From: Akkermansiaceae bacterium
GTDB lineage: Bacteria > Verrucomicrobiota > Verrucomicrobiia > Verrucomicrobiales > Akkermansiaceae
DNA: 64,000 nt
Assembly (NCBI GenBank): GCA_017798145.1
Contig: CP059069.1
Coordinates: 1-64,000 of the forward strand
Direction: 5' to 3'
A program made the position numbers and the translations under genes. The notes under the pieces were generated by a model that searched no databases, was not told the origin of the DNA, and saw nothing but the letters and a program-made list of their open reading frames with translations. Below, piece by piece: positions 54,842 to 64,000 of this stretch (within the stretch, counting starts at the first letter, position 1; every line of letters begins with the position of its first letter).

Positions 54842-56385
54842 TCGGGAAATGCGAGCCTTGAGGCGGCATCGGCGTCGAGGGGTACGCAGAGACGGTAGCC
54901 TTCGCCCTGTGCAGGGATGGCCATGAGGAAGGCATCGCGCTCGAAGGGGGAGGGGAACTCGATGCCGATGAGTGCGCGGCCGATGCGCTCGCCGGAGTGG
55001 CGGTAGTTGAAATACATCAGGTTCGCGTTTCCTGTGAGCCGCTGCGCCAGGAAATCGTGGAGGGCGCCGGGGCGCTCGTAGAAATCGAGCCGCAGGAAGG
55101 CCGGGTTGTTGAGCAGGTCGCCGCGGAAGGGGATGGCGCGGAATGCGATGTCGGTCGCGCCGGTGATATCCTGCCAGTCGTGGCCCGCGGCATCGAGCTT
55201 GGCGGGAATGCTGGAGAGCACGGCTGGATGCTCCGAGGAAAGCGTGAACGCGGGCCAGGCATCGGAGAGATGGGTTTTGCCATATTGGAAATCGGTGATG
55301 TCGGTATCTGCGAAGCAGGTGCCTAGCAGCTTGAGCATGGTGCCGGGTGTTTCCGGGATGCGGACTCGGAGGGTGCGGGATTTGCTGTTGGAGGCGCCGC
55401 GGGATTGCGCGATGCGCCCGATCTGGAGGAAATCCACGTTGGCGCCGCAGAGGACGACGAGTATGCGTTTGCCGACATAGCGTTCCTTTTCCGCGAGGGC
55501 GGCCGCAAGGCCCATTGCGCCGGATGGCTCGGAGATGCAGCGCAGGCCTTCCCAGAGCGTGCGGATCGCGGAGACCACCTCCGCATCGCTGACCACGGCG
55601 ATGCGGGCGAGGGTGTTCTTGCAGATCTCGAAGGGCAGGTTGCCCGCCCGGCGGACGGCGGTGCCGTCGCAGAAGAGATCGACCTGCGGGAGCGTCTCAG
55701 GTTTCCCGGCGGCGATGGCGGCTTTCATCGATGCCTGGCCCTCGCCCTCCACGCCGATGATCTCGATCTCCGGCCAGTAGGTTTTCAGCCATGTGGAAAC
55801 GCCCGCCGCCATCCCTCCGCCGCCGATCTGCAGGTAAGCGGCATCAAAAGGGCCGTGGCCGGAGAGGACGACCTCATCCGCGAGCGTGCCTTGGCCGGCC
55901 ATGACCCGGAGATCGTCGTAGGCGTGGATGTACACGGCCTTGGTTTGTTGCTCGTCGGCGCGGGCGGCGTGCACCGCATCGTCGTAGCTGTCGCCCGCAA
56001 GGTGGATGGAAACGTATTCCGCGCCGTGGGCCAGCACCGCGTCCTGCTTCACCTTCGGGGTGGAGCGTGGCATGTAGATGCGGGCGCGGATGCCGAGTTT
56101 CTTTGCGGCCAGTGCGACGCCCTGTGCGTGGTTCCCGGCGGAGGCTGTGACGACCCCGCGCACCGCCTCAAGCTCCGTGAGCGTTGCCATGCGGTTCGCC
56201 GCACCGCGCCACTTGTAGGCCTTGATCGGCGAGAGGTCTTCCCGTTTCACCCAGATTTCCGGGCCGTCCGGGATGGAAAGTTTCTCCATCGGGGTCGGCT
56301 GCCCGAAGTGATAGACGCGCTCGCGGGCCAGCAGGATTTCCTGGCGGAGCTGCCTGTCGAGCGGCAGGGATTCGTCGCGGGTCAT
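54832..56385 (-). CDS. ilvA: Threonine ammonia-lyase (threonine dehydratase), biosynthetic
   Basis: A 517-residue fold-type II PLP enzyme deaminating threonine to 2-oxobutanoate for isoleucine synthesis. The catalytic lysine is K58 in AYKWRGAANRM, and SAGNHAQGVA is the PLP/substrate loop. The C-terminal about 180 residues hold two ACT-like repeats (LRVRIPETPGTMLKLLGTC and RLDFYERPGALHDF), the usual site of isoleucine feedback. The stop lies against the transposon remnant, but the tail looks complete (CVPLDADAASRLAF). Confidence 0.94.
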   Translation of the reverse strand: MTRDESLPLDRQLRQEILLARERVYHFGQPTPMEKLSIPDGPEIWVKREDLSPIKAYKWRGAANRMATLTELEAVRGVVTASAGNHAQGVALAAKKLGIRARIYMPRSTPKVKQDAVLAHGAEYVSIHLAGDSYDDAVHAARADEQQTKAVYIHAYDDLRVMAGQGTLADEVVLSGHGPFDAAYLQIGGGGMAAGVSTWLKTYWPEIEIIGVEGEGQASMKAAIAAGKPETLPQVDLFCDGTAVRRAGNLPFEICKNTLARIAVVSDAEVVSAIRTLWEGLRCISEPSGAMGLAAALAEKERYVGKRILVVLCGANVDFLQIGRIAQSRGASNSKSRTLRVRIPETPGTMLKLLGTCFADTDITDFQYGKTHLSDAWPAFTLSSEHPAVLSSIPAKLDAAGHDWQDITGATDIAFRAIPFRGDLLNNPAFLRLDFYERPGALHDFLAQRLTGNANLMYFNYRHSGERIGRALIGIEFPSPFERDAFLMAIPAQGEGYRLCVPLDADAASRLAFPDRR

Positions 56386-56393
56386 GGATGGAT

Positions 56394-56430
56394 TAGAGAC
56401 CAGAAACCGAAGGCCAGAAACCAGAAAAAA
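56394..56430. repeat. Heptad-periodic leader before ilvA
   Basis: 7-bp units of the type CCAGAAA/GGCCAGA sit 9-45 bp before the ilvA ATG (minus strand). Same style as the repeats in front of the respiratory genes. Confidence 0.7.
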
Positions 56431-56434
56431 CGGC

Positions 56435-56740
56435 TCAGCTCGGGTCGATGGGAACCAGCACCCATTTGGGCTGGGTCTCGGTGGCGATGATCTCGATGGG
56501 CAGGCGTTCGGTGATCGGCGGGTTGCCGGAAGCAGGTGCCGAGGTCTCGTTTTGACGGTTGTTCCATGCCCACGCAGAAAGGAGTGGCGCCGAGAGGAAG
56601 GCGGCGAGAACGAGTGGCTTGAGTGGATTTGCAGAAGCTTTGATGGGGGCGATTATGGTAAGTTTTTTAAAATAATCAAGCTTTCCGTTGTATTTTTTAA
56701 AGAATTTCCCTGGCACGGATTGCGACGGGAGCCCAATCAC
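56435..56740 (-). CDS. Small hypothetical membrane-anchored protein
   Basis: 101 codons from a GTG at 56740. A hydrophobic segment (PLKPLVLAAFLSAPLLSAWAW, about 41-60) precedes a Pro-rich 40-residue tail (TERLPIEIIATETQPK). The first 35 residues are encoded by unusually AT-rich DNA with runs of A/T that could instead be promoter, so the real start may be further in. Located 49 bp upstream of ilvA on the same strand. Family not recognised. Confidence 0.4.
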   Translation of the reverse strand: MIGLPSQSVPGKFFKKYNGKLDYFKKLTIIAPIKASANPLKPLVLAAFLSAPLLSAWAWNNRQNETSAPASGNPPITERLPIEIIATETQPKWVLVPIDPS

Positions 56741-56951
56741 TGATGGCTCGAATGCAGGCCATCGGGCCCAATTTGGAAGTGGTTGCGGGAATGGGAAGCA
56801 TCTCTCCGGGGAAGCGACATCCCCGAGGATCGCAACCGATCTTTTCCGCGTAGTCCGTGCTTGAGATTTTCCATGTCCACGGCTTTCACCGCTGCAGGAG
56901 CATCTGTTTCTTTGGAACGATCACAGGTTGATTCCCCATCCTTGCCGGGAT

Positions 56952-57281
56952 ATGCTGATGCCAGTGGAAGACGACAATACAGCGGTGGATGGGGAAAGCC
57001 GGAGCAGGCAGATCCTCGCAGGGAGCGCGATCCTTTTGGGTATTTCCACGGTCACGGTTGTTTTCCTGATGGGATGGAGGCACGTGCCCGGATGGGTTGG
57101 GGAGAGCCTGGGCACCGTGGCCGGCATCATGTCCACTCCGTTTTTCATGGAGGCCTCGTTCTTCCTTCTCGGCCTGTTCATCGTCATCGCGCTGAACATC
57201 TGGCGCAAGCGCAGGGCGGGCGATGAGTTTGTCTCCATCGAGATCGGTGATCCCGACGATCGCAGCGACAGGCAGGCTTGA
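56952..57281 (+). CDS. Small two-helix membrane protein upstream of the HerA-like ATPase
   Basis: 109 residues from the ATG at 56952 (a TTG at 56928 is possible). Two transmembrane helices (about 24-44 and 62-84), then a basic IWRKRR segment and an acidic tail. It ends 47 bp before the ATPase gene on the same strand and is probably co-transcribed with it. Family not recognised. Confidence 0.55.
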   Translation: MLMPVEDDNTAVDGESRSRQILAGSAILLGISTVTVVFLMGWRHVPGWVGESLGTVAGIMSTPFFMEASFFLLGLFIVIALNIWRKRRAGDEFVSIEIGDPDDRSDRQA

Positions 57282-57328
57282 GTTTTCCTGCTGGAGCTTT
57301 TCGCTGCGTCATCCAAAATGACGCTACG

Positions 57329-59707
57329 ATGAGTGAGGCAGTGTTCGATTACGAGAAGCTGGGTCAGTTCTACCTGGGCAAGGGATATGATCTTGAGAAG
57401 AAAGAGGTCACGGGCGATCCCGTGATGTATGATTCCAAGGATCTCGTCACCCACGGGGTGGTGCTGGGGATGACAGGCTCGGGCAAGACGGGACTATGCA
57501 TCGCGCTGCTGGAGGAGGCGGCGATGGACAATATCCCGGCGATCGTGATCGACCCCAAGGGCGACATCTCCAACCTGATGCTGACTTTTCCGGAGCTTGA
57601 TGCAAAAAGCTTCCGACCTTGGGTGAACGAGGATGATGCCGCGAAGAAGGGGATCAGCGCCGATGAGTATGCTGAAAAGACCGCGGCGATGTGGAAGAAA
57701 GGCCTGGGCGATTGGGGTCAGCCGCCGGTGCGGATCGCGGCGCTGCGGGAGAAGGTGGACATCAACATTTTCACACCGGGCAGCACATCGGGGATTCCGG
57801 TTTCCATACTCAGCTCCCTGGATGTGCCGCCGCCGGAGGTGATGGAAGACGGTGAGCTTTACGGGGATAGGATCAGCAGCACGGTCGAGAGCTTGCTCTC
57901 GCTGGTGGGTGTCGATACGGACGGTGCGCAGGGGGAGGAGGCGGTTCTGTTGGGTGCGATTTTCCAGGAGGAGTGGAAAGGGGGCAGGGGGCTTGATTTG
58001 GAAAAACTCATCCGCCAGATCCAGCGGCCGGGTTTCGGGAAGATCGGCGTGATCGACCTTGAGACATTCTATCCGGAGAAATCCCGTCAGGCGCTGGCGA
58101 TGAAGTTCAACAGCCTGCTGGCCTCGCCCGGCTTCTCGACCTGGCTGGAGGGGGCTCCGCTGGACATCGGGACAATGCTGCATCGCGGCGACGGCAAGCC
58201 GCGCATCTCGATTTTCTCCATCGCCCACCTGAGCGACAAGGAGCGGATGTTCTTCGTTAGCCTGCTGCTCAACCAGATGCTCGGCTGGATGAGGACGCAG
58301 CGCGGCACGACCTCGCTGCGGGCTCTGCTTTACATGGACGAGATCTACGGCTTCCTCCCGCCGACTGCGAACCCTCCCTCAAAGCGCCCGATGATGACCA
58401 TGCTCAAGCAGGCGCGCGCCTTCGGCCTCGGCTGCCTGCTGGCGACACAGAACCCGGTCGATCTCGACTACAAGGCGCTTTCGAACATCGGCACCTGGTT
58501 TCTGGGCAGGCTTCAGACCGAGCGCGACAAGATGCGTGTGCTGGATGGGCTGGAAGGCGCGGCGGGATCTCAGAACGCCAAGTTCGACCGCAAGCAGATG
58601 GAGGTTCTTCTCTCCGGTCTCGGCAACCGCGTTTTCCTGATGAACAACGTCCACGAGGACGGCCCGGTGCTGTTCCATGTGCGCTGGGTGATGAGCTACC
58701 TGACCGGGCCGCTGACCCGCGGGCAGATCAAGGGGCTGATGGATCCGAAGCGCGGGGAGTTCGTCACGGAAAAGGCCGCTGCTGAGGAGGAGGTGAATCC
58801 GATGGCAAGGAAAGCATCCGTGCAAAGCACTTCCCGTCCGGCGGTGGGTGCCGGGGTGACCGAGCTTTTCGCCCCTGCCGAGGGGGATGCCTACAAGCCC
58901 TTTCTGCTTCGCGAGGCGACCGTCCATTTTTCCCTCAGCAAGGCGAATGTGGAAGGCAGCCGCAAGGTCACGAAGGTGAACCCCATCCTGGAAAAGGAAA
59001 TCAAGTGGGACGAGACGACCGGCATCGATCCGGCAACGCTGCGTGGGAATCCGGAGGAGGGCATAGGCTTTTCCGAACTGCCCGGCTACGCGATGAACGC
59101 GAAGAATTACTCGGCGGTGGAAAAGGATTTCTCTGACGATCTCTACCGCGAGGAACGAGCGGAAATCTGGTATTGCCCTGCGCTCAAGGCGTGGGGGCGC
59201 ATGGGTGAGGCGGAAGCGGACTTCCGGGTGAGGATCGCCCATGATGCCCGCGAGCAGCGCGACGGGGCCTTTGGAAAAATCCGTGATGCGGCGCAAAAGA
59301 AAATCCAGGCCTTGGAGGGAAGGATGCGCACCGCAGAGACCCAGCTCGCCAAGGAGCAGGCGGAGTCCAGTTCCGCGAAAATGCAGGCGGGTATCTCGGT
59401 TCTCGGAGGCATCATGAAATCCGTTTTCGGAAGGAAGGCCGGGATGGGCGGGCTGATCAGGGGCACCAGCACCAGCTCCGTGACAAAGGCCACAACCGCC
59501 TACAAGCAGCACCAGGACGTGGCCAACGTGAAGGCGAAGATCGAGGGTATCGCCGACGAGATGGAGCAGATCGGCAAAGCCCTTGAGAAAGAGATTGCCG
59601 AGATTGGGGAGAGCTTCGACCCATCGCAGCTCGCGCTGGAAAAGGAAACCCTCAAGCCAACCCGCACCGATGTCGTGGTGGACCGGGTGGCATTGCTCTG
59701 GAAGTGA
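57329..59707 (+). CDS. HerA-like / DUF853-type ATPase
   Basis: A 792-residue P-loop ATPase of the HerA/FtsK superfamily. Walker A is GMTGSGKT at residues 47-54, followed by VIDPKGDISNLML; Walker B is ALLYMDEIYGFLP near 334, then a sensor-like LLATQNPVDLDYKAL. Residues about 640-720 are coiled coil with many Ala/Glu/Lys, and a GxxxG-rich stretch (GGIMKSVFGRKAGMGG) follows. Members act as DNA translocases or helicases; no HerA partner nuclease (NurA) is adjacent. The Met at 57329 is chosen because it begins the family-like N-terminus. Confidence 0.85.
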   Translation: MSEAVFDYEKLGQFYLGKGYDLEKKEVTGDPVMYDSKDLVTHGVVLGMTGSGKTGLCIALLEEAAMDNIPAIVIDPKGDISNLMLTFPELDAKSFRPWVNEDDAAKKGISADEYAEKTAAMWKKGLGDWGQPPVRIAALREKVDINIFTPGSTSGIPVSILSSLDVPPPEVMEDGELYGDRISSTVESLLSLVGVDTDGAQGEEAVLLGAIFQEEWKGGRGLDLEKLIRQIQRPGFGKIGVIDLETFYPEKSRQALAMKFNSLLASPGFSTWLEGAPLDIGTMLHRGDGKPRISIFSIAHLSDKERMFFVSLLLNQMLGWMRTQRGTTSLRALLYMDEIYGFLPPTANPPSKRPMMTMLKQARAFGLGCLLATQNPVDLDYKALSNIGTWFLGRLQTERDKMRVLDGLEGAAGSQNAKFDRKQMEVLLSGLGNRVFLMNNVHEDGPVLFHVRWVMSYLTGPLTRGQIKGLMDPKRGEFVTEKAAAEEEVNPMARKASVQSTSRPAVGAGVTELFAPAEGDAYKPFLLREATVHFSLSKANVEGSRKVTKVNPILEKEIKWDETTGIDPATLRGNPEEGIGFSELPGYAMNAKNYSAVEKDFSDDLYREERAEIWYCPALKAWGRMGEAEADFRVRIAHDAREQRDGAFGKIRDAAQKKIQALEGRMRTAETQLAKEQAESSSAKMQAGISVLGGIMKSVFGRKAGMGGLIRGTSTSSVTKATTAYKQHQDVANVKAKIEGIADEMEQIGKALEKEIAEIGESFDPSQLALEKETLKPTRTDVVVDRVALLWK

Positions 59708-60085
59708 GCCTCCGGGCTTGCGCGCGAATGACGACTCCATGACCTGTTGCGGCGACATTCATGATCGTCCCGGAAAGCTTTTCCAGCGAACATGCCTGCC
59801 CCGGAACGCCAGCCAGTCCCGCCGCATCGCTGTTCTGTCCCCGACTGGCTGAAGAAATTCGGCTTGGAGTATATCGAGGGTATTGATGCGATGGTTCGTT
59901 TGCCAGGGACTGGGATCTTGGGTTTGATCCTTTTCGCTCATGTGCGGTCTGTGTTTCTCGTGATGCTTTGTCTGCCCACTGAGGATGATGTGGGGGGCTT
60001 TTGGCAGCCCTACCTTTTGGGACTCGGGAATTTCCAGCTTCTCAGGGCTTGCATCGGGTTATGAAACCGTGATGTTTCCGCGCGT
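59708..60085. other. 378-bp interval between the HerA-like ATPase and prmA
   Basis: Two short frames were inspected and not accepted: plus strand 59792-60064 (90 codons, one hydrophobic patch) and minus strand 59759-59941 (60 codons, with LDILQAEFLQPVG, faintly like a HigA-type antitoxin N-terminus). No terminator hairpin with a T run was found. It probably contains the prmA promoter. Confidence 0.4.
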
Positions 60086-60952
60086 ATGTATCTTTGGTCG
60101 AAATTATCCGGTGAGCAGTGGATCGATGCTTGGGAAGAGCGGTTTTCCGGGAACGCGAATTTCGTCTTGGAATACATCAAGGGAGGAAAGTCCGTGCGCC
60201 TGCAGGTGTATTGCGGGACCAAGAAGGAGGCGGATGCGATCGCAGGACAGTTCGGTGGATCGGTGCGAAAGGTGAAGGATGCGGATTGGAAAAAAACGCC
60301 CGAACCGCCGAGGCCGCTCAAGGTGAGGGATGCCTTCCTCGTCACTGCAGAAACGGATGGGAAGAGGCTGGCGGCTTTGCGCAAGGAGCATGGCGAGCGG
60401 GAGATCATCGTGATCCCGCCGGAGATGGCCTTCGGCACGGGCGATCATGCCACGACCTCCACCTGCATGAGGTTCCTCGTCGATATCTCGCGGGAGAGGA
60501 AGGGCGGGAAGTGGAGTGTCGCGGATCTCGGGGCGGGCACTGGCTTGCTGGCCATCGGCGCAGCGAAGCTCGGTGCCGATGAGGTCTGGGGCTGCGATTT
60601 CGATCCCTTCGCCGTTGCCGTCTCCCTGCGCAACGCGGAGCGCAACGGCACGCCCGGTGTCACCTTGGTGGAGCAGGATGTCCTGAAGTGGAAGCCGCGC
60701 AAGAAAGGCTACGATGTGGTGCTGGCGAACCTGTTTTCCACCGTCCTGATCCAGGCGTGGCCGGTGATCGCGAAGTCGCTGGCGAAGGGCGGTGATCTCG
60801 TCGTTTCCGGCATCCTCGCCAGCCAGGCATGGGATGTCTTCGAGGCCGCCGCGAAGGAAGGCCTGGGTTTTCCCAAGATCGTTAGGAAAGGAAAATGGGT
60901 CACCGCCCGGGGTGGGTGGTTCGAGGATCTCGCCGATACGGATGCCAAGTAG
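60086..60952 (+). CDS. prmA: Ribosomal protein L11 methyltransferase
   Basis: A 288-residue SAM-dependent methyltransferase modifying ribosomal protein L11. Seen: the N-terminal small domain (LWSKLSGEQWIDAWEERF), the PrmA signature PEMAFGTGDHATTSTC, motif I VADLGAGTGLLAIGAAKLGA, and VVLANLFSTVL at the catalytic loop position. Length is typical. Confidence 0.92.
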   Translation: MYLWSKLSGEQWIDAWEERFSGNANFVLEYIKGGKSVRLQVYCGTKKEADAIAGQFGGSVRKVKDADWKKTPEPPRPLKVRDAFLVTAETDGKRLAALRKEHGEREIIVIPPEMAFGTGDHATTSTCMRFLVDISRERKGGKWSVADLGAGTGLLAIGAAKLGADEVWGCDFDPFAVAVSLRNAERNGTPGVTLVEQDVLKWKPRKKGYDVVLANLFSTVLIQAWPVIAKSLAKGGDLVVSGILASQAWDVFEAAAKEGLGFPKIVRKGKWVTARGGWFEDLADTDAK

Positions 60953-60991
60953 TTTCCTGCCTATCCGGTGAGCGTATGGCACGTTGGCGGT

Positions 60992-62335
60992 TCATTCGCC
61001 GGGCAGCGGGCCTGCTGAGTCCTCGGCTTGTCCGCCTTCGGAGGGCTGAATGCTGCGAATCAGGACTTTGTCGATCCGTTGGCGGTCCATGTCGATCACC
61101 TCGAATTCGAAGTCACCCTCGCGGAACGATTCACCTTCGGCGGGGAGGCGGTCAAGGCGGTGGACGATGTATCCGGCGAGTGTCTGGAAAGGTTCGTGCT
61201 CGCGCTCCACAACTTCCTTGAGCGCGGGGAGATGCTCGATGACATCGTCGATTTCCATGAGCCCGTCGATGATCCAGCAATTTTCGCCGGAGGGGCGGAA
61301 ACTTGCGGACTGGGTCGGATCTGTGCCGGGACGGAGTTCGCCTACGATTTCCTCGACGAGGTCCTCTAGGGTGATGAGGCCGCGTATGGTTCCGAACTCG
61401 TCGGTGACAAGCGCGGCTCCGAGCGGGGATGCGCGGAGGGTTTGCATCAGGCTCAGGGCGGGTTGGTTCTCAGAGACGAAGATGGGGGGAGTGATGAGCT
61501 CCGCAAGGGACTTGCAGTTTCCGCTGGCGGAGTTCGCGAAGAGATCCCTGAGCGAAACCAGTCCGCAGATTTCATCGTGCGAACCTTCGTGGACGGGAAA
61601 GACGGTCTGCCGGCTGGCGGCGACGCGTGGCCAGAAATGCTCGGGCGTATCCGCGAGCAGGAGGAAAAGAACCTTGGGCTTCGGGCGCATGATCTCCTCG
61701 GCCAGAACCTTGCGGAGATCGAAGACACCTTCGACCATGTCGTATTCGTCGGCATCGACCATGCCGGTGATGATGCCCTCGCGGACGAGGACGCGAACCT
61801 CCTCGCGTGTGGGGCCGGAGGGAAGGTTGCCGGAGCCGCCGAAAGACCGCATCAGCAGGCGGGTGCTGAGCTCGAGAATCCAGACGAGGGGGCTTGCGAG
61901 CTTCGCGAGGAGAGCCATGGGGCGGGACATGGTCGAGGCGATCGCTTCCGGGTGCCTGAGCGCGATGCCTTTCGGGGCAAGTTCGCCGACGACCAGCGAG
62001 AGGTAGGTGATGGCCACGACGACCAGGGCGAAGGCGATGGGAGCCGAGTGGGGTTCGAGCCAGGGGATGGCGGCGATCCAGGGCTGGATATGGCCGGAGA
62101 GGGCGGCGCCGCCGAAGGCGCCGGAGAGTACGCCGACAAGAGTGATGCCGATCTGGACGGAGCTGAGGAATCGCTCCGGATTTCCGAGAAGTACGAGTGC
62201 CTGCCTGGCGCCTACGCTTCCTTCGTCGGCGAGTTGGCGGAGCCTGGCTTTCCGGGCTGAGACAAGCGCGATCTCTGTCATGGCGAAAACACCGTTGAAG
62301 ACGAGAAGGACAAGGATGAGGATTACTTCGATCAT
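60992..62335 (-). CDS. CNNM/CorC (HlyC)-family membrane transporter
   Basis: A 447-residue protein with the DUF21 membrane domain (about 1-190; MTEIALVSARKARLRQLADEG, VVGELAPKGIALRHP), a CBS pair (about 205-325; IMRPKPKVLFL, LRASPLGAALVTDEFGTIRGLITLEDLVEEIVGE) and a CorC_HlyC C-terminal domain. Family members handle Mg2+ or Co2+ efflux; 'hemolysin' names are historical. The Met at 62335 is chosen over 62464, whose extra 43 residues are basic and not family-like. Confidence 0.92.
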   Translation of the reverse strand: MIEVILILVLLVFNGVFAMTEIALVSARKARLRQLADEGSVGARQALVLLGNPERFLSSVQIGITLVGVLSGAFGGAALSGHIQPWIAAIPWLEPHSAPIAFALVVVAITYLSLVVGELAPKGIALRHPEAIASTMSRPMALLAKLASPLVWILELSTRLLMRSFGGSGNLPSGPTREEVRVLVREGIITGMVDADEYDMVEGVFDLRKVLAEEIMRPKPKVLFLLLADTPEHFWPRVAASRQTVFPVHEGSHDEICGLVSLRDLFANSASGNCKSLAELITPPIFVSENQPALSLMQTLRASPLGAALVTDEFGTIRGLITLEDLVEEIVGELRPGTDPTQSASFRPSGENCWIIDGLMEIDDVIEHLPALKEVVEREHEPFQTLAGYIVHRLDRLPAEGESFREGDFEFEVIDMDRQRIDKVLIRSIQPSEGGQAEDSAGPLPGE

Positions 62336-62519
62336 TGGAGCGGCGGAGTCCGGAAGGAAAAATTGGAAAACACCACGGGGGGCATTACGCGGAGCCACGC
62401 GGGAATGCAACTTGTTTGCGAAAAATTCGCGGAATGCCCGGGTGGGCGCGCGCTGCGGAGCCAATCACGGCGCCGGGCCTCATCGGGCGCCCAGCGCGTT
62501 TCTTTGAGGGGATCCTATC

Positions 62520-63197
62520 CTACTGGCCGGCCAGCGGCGTCAGCTCGATCTTGCGGAACTCGACTTCCGAGCCTTCTGCCTGGATGGCGATCCTGCCCTT
62601 GGTGGCGGTGGCGTTGGTGCCGTGGTTGACGAGGTCGCCGTTCACGTGGACGATGATCTCTGCTCCACGCGCCTCGATGGTCATGGTGTTCCATTCGCCG
62701 ACGGGTTTTTCGGAACCGTCGGTTAGGTTGAGGATCTGTCGGGCGTCTTCCTTCGCGCCGCCGAATTTCTGGCCTTCCTTGTGCGGGCGGCGTTTCTCCA
62801 TGTCCGGAACCTCTATGTTCTCCTGGATGCACCAGAAGTCCCCTGCGCTCTTGTGGGCCATCTGAACCTCGATGGACTGCGGGAACATGTCGTAGAGCGC
62901 ACGAGGCTTGGAGGCGTGGATGAGGACACCGCAGTTGCCGGGCTTATCGGAGAAACGGTATTCCACGGTGAGCTTGTAGTCGGAAAATTCCTTGTCGGTG
63001 ATCAGGTGTCCGCCGGGGCTGCCGAGCGAGACGAGCAGCCCGTCGCGGACGGTGAAGCTCGGGTTCTTGTCCTCCTTGTCGTCGGCTGCGGGGACATCCG
63101 CATGCCATCCATCGAGGTTTTGCCCGTTGAACAGGGCGATGGGCTCGGCGGCATGAAGGGCGGCGGCGGACAACAGGAATACTCTCAGGAATTTCAT
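62520..63197 (-). CDS. Secreted DUF1080 (3-keto-disaccharide hydrolase-like) protein
   Basis: A 225-residue protein with a cleavable signal (MKFLRVFLLSAAALHA, cut after HA) and one DUF1080 laminin-G-like domain: PIALFNGQNLDGWHA, FSDYKLTVEYRF, NCGVLIHAS, GEWNTMTIEARG and FRKIELTPL. Such proteins are numerous in verrucomicrobia and planctomycetes; some hydrolyse 3-keto-glycosides. Start at 63197. Confidence 0.9.
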   Translation of the reverse strand: MKFLRVFLLSAAALHAAEPIALFNGQNLDGWHADVPAADDKEDKNPSFTVRDGLLVSLGSPGGHLITDKEFSDYKLTVEYRFSDKPGNCGVLIHASKPRALYDMFPQSIEVQMAHKSAGDFWCIQENIEVPDMEKRRPHKEGQKFGGAKEDARQILNLTDGSEKPVGEWNTMTIEARGAEIIVHVNGDLVNHGTNATATKGRIAIQAEGSEVEFRKIELTPLAGQ

Positions 63198-63313
63198 GAT
63201 GAGTATGTTCGCGCCTCCTTCCGCGCCGGGCAAACGAAAACCGCAGCGACCCGGGCTTTGGAAGAAATATGGTGGCGCGGTGGGCGGGGAGCGGGCAGCT
63301 TAGCTGCGGAAAC

Positions 63314-64000
63314 ATGGAGAACATCACTTTTCTGAGCGTGAACGTGGCCTACGGTGCGGCTCTGGCGTTGCTTGTGCTCGCGGCGCTCTTTCGGCAGCGG
63401 CTCGCCGCAGGCAGGCCGGCCGGGGAGCCTCCGGCGCATCCTGCCGGCAAGGTGGCGGTTTGGCCTTACCGGGGGCTGGACTTGCTCGGCTTCCTGATGG
63501 TGATCGGGGTGTTTTACATGATGGCCGCCCTCAATGCCGTCGCCGGGGATTCGGATGCCGCACCGAAGATCAATGCGGTGGCCGTGGCTTTCTCCATCGG
63601 GTTCCAGTTTTTCATGGCGGGGATTGTCATCATCGTGGTGATCGGGCGGGTGAATCCTGTGGCATGGCTGGGGCTGGCATGGAAGAAATGGCCGATGGCT
63701 TTCCTGATCGCGCCGATGGCCGTGGTGTCCATGTGGGTTCTCTTCGCGGGGCTGCAGGTGGCGGGTTACATGGATCTGCTCGACAAGCTCGGGGTGGAAA
63801 AGGTCCAGGATACGGTGACCATGTTCCAGACCGAGAAGGACATCGTGGTGTTGGTTCTGCTGGCTGTTGCGGCAGCCTTGGTTGCTCCGATCTGTGAGGA
63901 AATCGTTTTTCGAGGTTACCTCTATCCGGTGGCGAAAAAGTATGCCGGGCCATGGGTCGCCGCGCTGGCCACGGCGCTGATTTTCTCCGCAGCGCACGGC
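63314..64000 (+). CDS. CPBP family intramembrane glutamic endopeptidase (3'-truncated)
   Basis: The first 229 codons of a polytopic membrane protease related to Rce1/Abi; the frame is open to the window end. Hydrophobic helices are visible at about 5-24, 55-75, 92-113, 127-150 and 175-195. The catalytic E195-E196-xxx-R200 motif lies in APICEEIVFRGYLYP, and a second-motif His is reached at the very end (FSAAHG). Divergent from the DUF1080 gene, 116 bp between starts. Substrate unknown. Confidence 0.88.
   Translation, partial: MENITFLSVNVAYGAALALLVLAALFRQRLAAGRPAGEPPAHPAGKVAVWPYRGLDLLGFLMVIGVFYMMAALNAVAGDSDAAPKINAVAVAFSIGFQFFMAGIVIIVVIGRVNPVAWLGLAWKKWPMAFLIAPMAVVSMWVLFAGLQVAGYMDLLDKLGVEKVQDTVTMFQTEKDIVVLVLLAVAAALVAPICEEIVFRGYLYPVAKKYAGPWVAALATALIFSAAHG

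Noticed and set aside
59759..59941. Minus-strand 60-codon frame faintly like a HigA antitoxin N-terminus
   Set aside because: Only about 13 residues look similar, no helix-turn-helix follows and no toxin gene is adjacent.
59792..60064. Plus-strand 90-codon frame before prmA
   Set aside because: Composition is irregular, the start has no leader signals and no family is recognisable.

Overview
The window is a GC-rich (about 60%) chromosomal segment of a bacterium that is most likely a verrucomicrobium (Verrucomicrobiaceae/Akkermansiaceae-like). This is inferred from a sulfatase, a DUF1080 protein, sugar isomerase and Gfo/Idh/MocA genes, a double-length UvrA like that of Chlamydiae, and an alternative complex III (ACIII) respiratory operon. 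There is no complete mobile element, CRISPR array or rRNA; one tRNA (Cys, GCA) is present.

Layout. 1-17 kb: housekeeping and envelope genes (5'-truncated sulfatase, HD phosphohydrolase, TrmL, a membrane pseudokinase, DUF1287 protein, a GT51 peptidoglycan polymerase with a ruined transpeptidase domain, GT2 glycosyltransferase, L,D-transpeptidase, rhodanese, BASS transporter) ending in a 1867-codon uvrA. 17-33 kb: tRNA-Cys, methyltransferase, fabH, class IV aminotransferase, sugar isomerase/oxidoreductase/cutA operon, nth, NlpC-like protein, class I fumarase, metallophosphoesterase, SNF2 helicase, thiD, apaG and an RRM protein. 33.8-36.9 kb: guaB-guaA. 37.1-54.5 kb: one co-directional 17.5 kb respiratory operon. 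54.6-64 kb: an IS5-type remnant, ilvA, a HerA-like ATPase, prmA, a CNNM/CorC protein, DUF1080 protein and a 3'-truncated CPBP protease.

The respiratory operon is the centrepiece. It encodes ACIII (actABCDEF), then a monohaem cytochrome c, a CcoN-like protein, a CcoO-like cytochrome c and a second related monohaem cytochrome c, then an A-type haem-copper oxidase (subunits I, III, IV, two tiny membrane proteins, subunit II). ACIII oxidises quinol, the c-type cytochromes carry electrons, and the oxidase reduces O2. The CcoN-like protein has lost the CuB ligands, the haem b3 ligand, the cross-linked Tyr and one of two low-spin haem ligands, and the CcoO-like partner has Cys in place of the axial Met. 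It therefore looks like a redox-dead scaffold or a repurposed electron relay inside an ACIII-oxidase supercomplex. Subunit III carries an extra soluble insertion of about 350 residues. A perfect CRP/FNR-type palindrome lies just upstream of actA.

A second theme is degenerate 7-bp-periodic repeats. They occupy many short spacers directly in front of start codons and also occur at least five times in frame inside uvrA, where they are translated.
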